Below are positions 4,825-9,167 of a stretch of 9,167 nucleotides of DNA, piece after piece. Numbering within the stretch: the first letter of the stretch is position 1; the number at the start of each line of letters is the position of its first letter. Location of the stretch: the NCBI GenBank assembly GCA_017453085.1, contig JAFTKV010000002.1:1-9167 (forward strand), in the 5' to 3' direction. This stretch comes from Clostridia bacterium. GTDB taxonomy: Bacteria; Bacillota; Clostridia; Oscillospirales; CAG-272. Under the pieces are notes generated by a model. It searched no databases and was not told where the DNA came from. It saw only the letters and a list, made by a program, of their open reading frames with translations. The translations under genes were made by a program, and so were the position numbers.

Positions 4825-5307
4825 ATGAAAAGAAAACTGAACGCACAAGAATTGCGCAACATTCTGTATGCCGGACCTTGGGTAGAGGATGCGAAGGATT
4901 ATTTCTGCAAGGAGAATTGCTTTGCTTCTTTGATCGGGGGCATATATATGTTTGGCGAGGTGGAGGAGCAGGATTATCTGGAAACGGCTCTGACCTGGAT
5001 TGCAGACGCACAGGGAATTACTGTCGAACAATATATGGAGCTACACCAATACGATGCAAATTCACGGCCGCTGCAGCGGTATTATGAAAGCGTGATCATT
5101 TGGACGGATACCGCGTTTCCCACCTATCGCAAGTTATTGATGAAGGGACAACCCTGGGGACTGTATTATAATGCCTACAAGGATTATAATTACGATCCGG
5201 ACGATCTGGAACGCGAGCTTAGCCGATTGATTACCCAGCCCCACCGGTTTAATCTGCGAATGATCTACGAATATTTGCTCATTCACAAAGCAATTATCGG
5301 ATCGTGA
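4825..5307 (+). CDS. Stand-alone fragment-like protein matching the middle of DUF262/HNH (GmrSD-related) proteins
   Basis: A 160-residue soluble protein beginning MKRKLNAQELRNILYAGPW. The LNAQELRN motif at residues 5-12 is what normally follows the NTGG-type motif in DUF262 (GmrS-type nucleotidase) proteins, and the segments YLETALTWIA (51-60), HQYDAN (74-79) and MIYEYLL (146-152) resemble the region leading to the C-terminal HNH domain. Neither the N-terminal DGQQR-type catalytic part nor any HNH motif is present, and the 60 bp after the stop and the bases before the start encode no remnant. It is therefore either a decayed piece or an independent domain protein. The start is supported by AAGGTGA and by a perfect promoter. 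Base composition is lower in GC than its neighbours, suggesting transfer. It diverges from the RHH gene. Family recognition is from memory and moderately sure; function is unknown. Confidence 0.65.
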   Translation: MKRKLNAQELRNILYAGPWVEDAKDYFCKENCFASLIGGIYMFGEVEEQDYLETALTWIADAQGITVEQYMELHQYDANSRPLQRYYESVIIWTDTAFPTYRKLLMKGQPWGLYYNAYKDYNYDPDDLERELSRLITQPHRFNLRMIYEYLLIHKAIIGS

Positions 5308-5326
5308 TGAACGCCGTACAAAAGCT

Positions 5327-5364
5327 ACAACCTCCCACAGCGCGTCTGCGCTATGGGAGGTTGT
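5327..5364. terminator. Bidirectional terminator between the DUF262-like and antiporter genes
   Basis: ACAACCTCCCA (5327-5337) pairs with TGGGAGGTTGT (5354-5364). An inner AGCGC/GCGCT helix (5339-5343/5348-5352) and a GTCT loop complete a 16-bp stem with one mismatch. T-richness on either side is only modest (GTGTTTAC to the right; GCTTTTGT on the other strand). It lies between two convergent stop codons (5307 and 5369) and can serve both. Confidence 0.8.
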
Positions 5365-5368
5365 GTGT

Positions 5369-6688
5369 TTACTGATATTTTTCCAGCTTTTCCGCCGCCA
5401 TTTTCTTGGCGTGCTCGTGACGGGCGCTGACCTTGCCCTCGGGAGTGATCTCGCCTGCCTTGGTCAGGGAGATCTTGGTCAGGAAGGGACCCACGATCTC
5501 GTAGACCAGAATCGCAAACAGGGTGATGTTCAGTACCAGATCGCCGCCGGGGATTCCGGTGTCGGCATTCGAGGCTTTACCGGCCATACCCAGCGCAACG
5601 CCTGCCTGTGGGAGCAGGGTGATACCCAGATACTTCACGATGTTGGGAGAGCATTTGGTCATCTTGGCACTGCTGAACGCACCGAAGTACTTGCCAACCG
5701 ATCGAGCGAGGATGTAGACCACGCCGATGGCAACGATGGTCCACTGGGTGAATACGCCCAGATTCAGTTCTGCGCCGCTGAGAACGAAGAAGAGGATGAA
5801 CAAGGGAGCGGTCCAGCGGTCGATTCGATCCATCAGCTCGGCGGAGAAGTCGCAGACGTTGCAGAAGACCGTGCCCAGCATCATGCAGGAGAGCAGAGAA
5901 GAGAAGGCGATGTGAATGCCGCCTACGGTGAAGGTCATGGAGGAAATGCCCACGGTCACCAGTACGAATCCAACCGAAACGGCCAGACGCTTGGATCGGG
6001 AGTGGAAGAATCGCTCTATAAAGTTGAAGACAAAGCCCATGACAGCACCCAGCGCGATGGAAAGCACTACCTCAATGATAGGCTCCAGCACTACCGACAG
6101 CACGCTGACCTCGCCGGCACCCAGGGATCTTGCCACGCCAAAGGAGATGGCAAACAGCACCAGACCTACTGCATCATCCAGAGCGACGATGGGTAGCAGG
6201 ATGGTGGTCAGAGGGCCCTTGGCCTTGTACTGCTTGACGACCATCAAGGTCGCTGCGGGAGCGGTTGCCGCCGCAACGGCACCCAGCGTGATGGCAACGG
6301 GGAGAGGAAGGATGTTGGGCATGGCGAAGTGAAGACCGATGAGCACGGCGTCCACCAAGAGGGTGGTGACCACGGCCTGCAGAATGCCGATGACGGTGGC
6401 CTGCTTGCCGATCTGTCTGAGCTGTGACAGACGGAATTCATTGCCGATCTCGAAGGCGATAAAGCCCAGCGCCAGATCGCAGATGATGGAGAAGCTCTCT
6501 ACCTGATGAAGAGAGGTAAAGCCCAGACCGTCCAGACCGAGATTACCCAACAGGAAGGGGCCGATGAGAATACCCGCCACCAGATAAGCGGTAACGGCGG
6601 GGAGATTGACGAGCTTGGCAAGGCGGGAGAGGAGAAGTCCCGCGAGGATAGCAACCGATAAACTGATAAAAATCGTTGCGGTAGACAT
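5369..6688 (-). CDS. Cation:proton antiporter (CPA2 / Na_H_Exchanger family)
   Basis: A 439-residue polytopic inner-membrane protein with about 12-13 hydrophobic segments, of the Na+/H+ exchanger type (PF00999). It exchanges Na+ or K+ for protons and helps control internal pH and ion content. Family marks are the first helices with NLPAVTAYLVAGILIGPFLL (about residues 28-47), the substrate-path segment GAVAAATAPAATLMVVKQ, and ALDDAVGL, whose paired aspartates are the usual ion-binding site of electrogenic CPA2 members. The C-terminal tail is short, charged and helical; there is no RCK/TrkA nucleotide-binding domain, so gating by NAD(H) or K+ through such a domain is not expected. The start is ATG 6688, with AGAAGG 7-8 nt upstream; an in-frame ATG at 6874 lies upstream of the promoter. 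It is monocistronic, with its own promoter and terminator. Confidence 0.9.
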   Translation of the reverse strand: MSTATIFISLSVAILAGLLLSRLAKLVNLPAVTAYLVAGILIGPFLLGNLGLDGLGFTSLHQVESFSIICDLALGFIAFEIGNEFRLSQLRQIGKQATVIGILQAVVTTLLVDAVLIGLHFAMPNILPLPVAITLGAVAAATAPAATLMVVKQYKAKGPLTTILLPIVALDDAVGLVLFAISFGVARSLGAGEVSVLSVVLEPIIEVVLSIALGAVMGFVFNFIERFFHSRSKRLAVSVGFVLVTVGISSMTFTVGGIHIAFSSLLSCMMLGTVFCNVCDFSAELMDRIDRWTAPLFILFFVLSGAELNLGVFTQWTIVAIGVVYILARSVGKYFGAFSSAKMTKCSPNIVKYLGITLLPQAGVALGMAGKASNADTGIPGGDLVLNITLFAILVYEIVGPFLTKISLTKAGEITPEGKVSARHEHAKKMAAEKLEKYQ

Positions 6689-6755
6689 AATAACGCCTTC
6701 TTTCAAAATGATCGCATCAAAAAGATGTGGAAAAGCGGTTTTCAAACCAAAGCGT

Positions 6756-6784
6756 ATTATAGCACTCGCCGATAGGAAAGTCAA
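6756..6784 (-). promoter_or_regulatory. Sigma-A promoter of the antiporter gene
   Basis: On the minus strand, TTGACT (6779-6784), a 17-nt spacer, and TATAAT (6756-6761). The predicted transcription start near 6749 gives a leader of about 60 nt in which I see no riboswitch-like structure. It excludes the upstream in-frame ATG at 6874. Confidence 0.85.
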
Positions 6785-6873
6785 TGGAACAACCGACGAA
6801 AGTAGGCGTGTTTTCGAGAAATATTTGTGCGGAATGGAGATGCGCCTACCGAACGATTGCACCGCCACATCCA

Positions 6874-6900
6874 AAAGACTCCCTTAGGCAGGGAGTCTTT
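6874..6900 (-). terminator. Terminator of the beta-helix lipoprotein gene
   Basis: AAAGACTCCCT (6874-6884) and AGGGAGTCTTT (6890-6900) form a perfect 11-bp stem with loop TAGGC. On the minus strand it lies 23 nt after the lipoprotein stop codon and its 3' arm ends in TTTT. It insulates the antiporter promoter just downstream. Confidence 0.8.
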
Positions 6901-6923
6901 GGAGTTTGTGTTTGAAATCGGCA

Positions 6924-8951
6924 TTACCACCTGCCGGGACGACCGCCACCGCCGTTACCGCCGGGGCCGCCCATACCGCCGGAGGAGCCGGTGACGGTAG
7001 AGGAAAGGGTGAGAGTAGCAATCTCGTTGCCGCCGCTGTGGGAGACAGGGGAAGCGTACAATCCGTCGGTGAGCTCCCCCTCCACGCTGCCGCCTGTGAG
7101 GAGCGTGTACTCGCCGTCCTTTACAAAGGCAGGGCAGGAGATGACCACGTGCTGTCCCACGTTGCCGTCGGCAATGCGGATGGCGATCACGGGCTGGCCG
7201 TCCGTATCAACCACGGTGAGCAGATCGCCTGCCGACAGCCCCGCATTGTGGGCGAGCGTGTACTGGGTCGTTACCGCAGCGTCGGGGGCTTCTGCCATTC
7301 CCGATGCACCGTAGGCAACCAAAATGCCGCCGGTGACCGAAACGTGATTGTTGTTGTCGCCGCAGTCCAGCGCGCCGTTGCCGCCGTTGGAGGGGCCTGC
7401 CACGATCACTATACCGCCGCTGACGGTAAGATTTTGGTTGGAATCCAGACCGTCGCCGAAGGCGTTCACAAAGGTGTAGCCGCCGCTGAAGACGATGCCG
7501 CCAGCGGTGTCCGCAGATTCGCCCGCCTCAGGATCGCCGCCCATTCCGGGAGGCATCATGCCGCCGCCCGGGCCGCCCATCATAGAGCCGCCCGCGCTGG
7601 CGTTGAAGCCGTCGTCCACGGAGTATTCCACCCGAACCGATCCGCCCGTGACGTAGATGGTGCCGCCCGAGGACTCAACGCCCTCGTAGCTGTATTCGAT
7701 GGTGGTATCGCCGCCCGCAATCAGCAGATCGGAATCGGCGGAGATGCCCTTGCTGTTGGCGCGGTACGCCTCGCAGTAGGCTTTGACGGTCAGATTCACA
7801 TCACCGCCGATGGAAATCGTGCCCGAGGATTTTACGGCGTGACCGGTGGAGTTCACGGTCATCTTGCCGCCGGAAAGGGCAATGGATGCGCCCGCCTTCA
7901 CGCCCTTGGAATCAATTTTGTAGTAGCCGTCGGAGTTGGTCTCGTAGCCGTCGGCAGAGCCGCCCATGCCGGGGCGCATACCGCCACCCATGTTGCCGGA
8001 GGAGGACGAGCCCTCCTTCCGATCTGTACCGATGGCGTTGATGGTCACCTCGCCGCCCTTCTGAATGAGGTAGAGGGAAGCGTCGATGCCGTCCCCTTGG
8101 GCGGTGATATTCACCGTTCCGCCCTCAATCCAGATATAGCCGTGCGCGGTGTTCGTCTCCTCGCTGCACTGGATGCCGTCCTCGCCGGAGATAACGGTGA
8201 GATGGCCGCCGCGAATGGCCACGGCGTTCTTGCCCTTGAAGCCATCGTCGGCCGCCTCTACCGAGACGGTGCCTCCAATCAGCTTCAGGGTCTTCTTGGT
8301 GTGGATGCCGTTGTGATAGCTTGCCTTCACGGTGAGCGATCCGCTGCCGTTGATCGTCAGCGCACATTTTGCGTGGATGGCACCTGCCGTTCTCGTATTA
8401 GGATCTTCTTCGCCATCCTCGACGTCAATATAACCGCTGCCGTTATCGGTGACGGTGTTTTTCGTCCCCTTGGCAAGGGTAATGGCAACCTTGTCGGCAC
8501 TCTCGCAAAGGATGGGCGAGCCGGCCGAATAGGTGACGGAAAGTCCTGCCAGCACCAGCTGAACCTTATCGGTGTCGGGAGTATTCACCACGATCTGACC
8601 GCTATAGTCGCCCGACAGCAGATAGCTGCCCCCTGCGGTGATCTCCAGCAGATCGCCGCTTTGCTTTGCGCCGTCCCCCTCGATGGTAGCCGTCTTGCCG
8701 GAGCAGACGATCTTGGCGGTCACGGTTTCGTAGGTGTCGGTGAGATCGAAATTGGAAAACTCCGCCGTGATAGACGCAGCCGCTTGGGTAGAGGGATCGG
8801 TGAGCTGCGGCTGACCGTTTTCGTCGGTAGCAAAGGTCACCACGGGAGTAGTGACCGCAGGATCGGTTTGCTTTTTACAGCCTGCCAGCGGAAGAGCGAC
8901 GGTCGCCGCCATCAGCAGGCAGAGGATCAATTTTTCGTGAAATAATCGCAT
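6924..8951 (-). CDS. Surface lipoprotein with Cthe_2159-like (DUF4353) beta-helix carbohydrate-binding domain
   Basis: A 675-residue exported lipoprotein. Residues 1-24 form a signal peptide with hydrophobic core ending in the lipobox L-A-G-C (C25), so it should be lipid-anchored on the outer face of the membrane, followed by a Thr/Pro/Asp-rich linker. From about residue 58 to 550 the sequence runs as repeated short beta-strand rungs with GG-turns and recurring DG(I/F/L) corners (DDGFKG, EDGIQC, GDGIDA, DDGFNA, GDGLDS), the layout of Cthe_2159-type right-handed beta-helices. The founding Clostridium thermocellum protein binds cellulose and acidic sugars and resembles pectate lyases, so a carbohydrate-binding role is likely; enzymatic activity is not shown here. 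Three Gly/Met/Pro-rich segments (about 319-331, 453-473, 658-675) interrupt or end the helix. AAAGGA precedes the start by 8 nt. A CotH gene, a common neighbour, is not seen. Confidence 0.85.
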   Translation of the reverse strand: MRLFHEKLILCLLMAATVALPLAGCKKQTDPAVTTPVVTFATDENGQPQLTDPSTQAAASITAEFSNFDLTDTYETVTAKIVCSGKTATIEGDGAKQSGDLLEITAGGSYLLSGDYSGQIVVNTPDTDKVQLVLAGLSVTYSAGSPILCESADKVAITLAKGTKNTVTDNGSGYIDVEDGEEDPNTRTAGAIHAKCALTINGSGSLTVKASYHNGIHTKKTLKLIGGTVSVEAADDGFKGKNAVAIRGGHLTVISGEDGIQCSEETNTAHGYIWIEGGTVNITAQGDGIDASLYLIQKGGEVTINAIGTDRKEGSSSSGNMGGGMRPGMGGSADGYETNSDGYYKIDSKGVKAGASIALSGGKMTVNSTGHAVKSSGTISIGGDVNLTVKAYCEAYRANSKGISADSDLLIAGGDTTIEYSYEGVESSGGTIYVTGGSVRVEYSVDDGFNASAGGSMMGGPGGGMMPPGMGGDPEAGESADTAGGIVFSGGYTFVNAFGDGLDSNQNLTVSGGIVIVAGPSNGGNGALDCGDNNNHVSVTGGILVAYGASGMAEAPDAAVTTQYTLAHNAGLSAGDLLTVVDTDGQPVIAIRIADGNVGQHVVISCPAFVKDGEYTLLTGGSVEGELTDGLYASPVSHSGGNEIATLTLSSTVTGSSGGMGGPGGNGGGGRPGRW

Positions 8952-8982
8952 AGAAACAGTCCTTTTCTCGGTTTGTGCGATT

Positions 8983-8988
8983 AGTATA
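8983..8988 (-). promoter_or_regulatory. -10 box for the lipoprotein gene
   Basis: TATACT on the minus strand, about 31 nt before the start codon at 8951. No good -35 is seen at 16-18 nt (AAGCAT at 9006-9011), so this promoter is either weak or activator dependent. Confidence 0.5.
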
Positions 8989-9088
8989 ACCTATCATTTT
9001 GAAAAATGCTTGTGGCTCTTTGTGATGAAACGTGATTTTTCTGTGAAAATTGGGTGAAGGGAGCGCAGAGAATTACCCACTCTTACTT

Positions 9089-9119
9089 GTAGGGGACGGT
9101 GCCCTCGACGTCCCGGCCG
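9089..9119. repeat. REP-like element GTAGGGGACG...CGTCCCG, copy 2
   Basis: This matches the element at 4359-4389 with about 3 differences in 31 bp, two in the loop and one in the flank. The stem GGGACG (9093-9098) and CGTCCC (9109-9114) is intact. It lies in the gene-free right end of the window (8952-9167), where I see no other gene or structure. Confidence 0.7.
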
Positions 9120-9167
9120 ATGGCTTTGTGTATCAACGAACCTATCGCCGCACTTACCCCACCACAC

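Noticed and set aside
5363..6196. Open frame of 277 codons antisense to the antiporter gene
   Set aside because: The product is hydrophilic with no family signal, and it begins at a terminator hairpin. The minus-strand antiporter is unambiguous.
6906..8945. Open frame of 679 codons on the + strand, fully antisense to the lipoprotein gene
   Set aside because: It reads as a low-complexity Ala/Gly/His/Val-rich product with no recognisable domain, and it is the expected by-product of GC-rich codon bias on the opposite strand. The minus-strand protein has a signal peptide, lipobox and a recognisable fold.

Overview
The window looks like part of a Firmicutes (class Clostridia) chromosome, probably an uncultured gut Oscillospirales/Ruminococcaceae-type bacterium. 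This is an inference from several things: near-consensus sigma-A promoters with 17-bp spacers, strong GGAGG-type ribosome binding sites, an L10-type leader before rplJ, a no-signal zinc-dependent phospholipase C family protein, and a Cthe_2159-like lipoprotein. Most of the DNA is GC-rich; the stretch around 4680-5300 is visibly AT-richer.

Left part (1-2643). On the minus strand, a zinc-dependent phospholipase C family gene is followed by the start of an MFS permease of the Atg22/UMF1 type that runs off the window; they probably form one leftward operon. Divergent from them is cca, the tRNA CCA-adding enzyme, with a consensus promoter that fixes its start at 1324.

Ribosomal part (2690-4081). 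After a weak terminator comes the rplJ-rplL operon (L10 and L7/L12). Helically phased A-tracts precede a consensus promoter. The ~150-nt leader has the hallmarks of the L10 autoregulatory leader plus a plausible terminator/antiterminator switch. The rplJ-rplL spacer is unusually long (180 bp) and full of hairpins, and the operon ends in a strong terminator. The usual neighbours rplK-rplA and rpoB-rpoC are absent.

Repeat-rich island and accessory genes (4076-5364). Two exact-tandem 128-bp imperfect repeats, each able to fold into a branched structure, are followed by three more small palindromes. One of these (GTAGGGGACG...CGTCCCG) recurs at the far right of the window. Next come a ribbon-helix-helix regulator gene (minus) and, divergently, a 160-residue protein that resembles only the middle portion of DUF262/HNH (GmrSD-related) proteins, driven by a perfect TTGACA-17-TATAAT promoter. 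This is the most accessory-like part of the window and the best place to look for something undescribed.

Right part (5327-9167). A minus-strand CPA2-type cation:proton antiporter has its own promoter and a shared bidirectional terminator. A large minus-strand lipoprotein with a predicted beta-helix carbohydrate-binding domain (Cthe_2159/DUF4353 type) follows, with three Gly/Met/Pro-rich low-complexity segments. The window ends in a non-coding stretch carrying the second copy of the small palindromic repeat.
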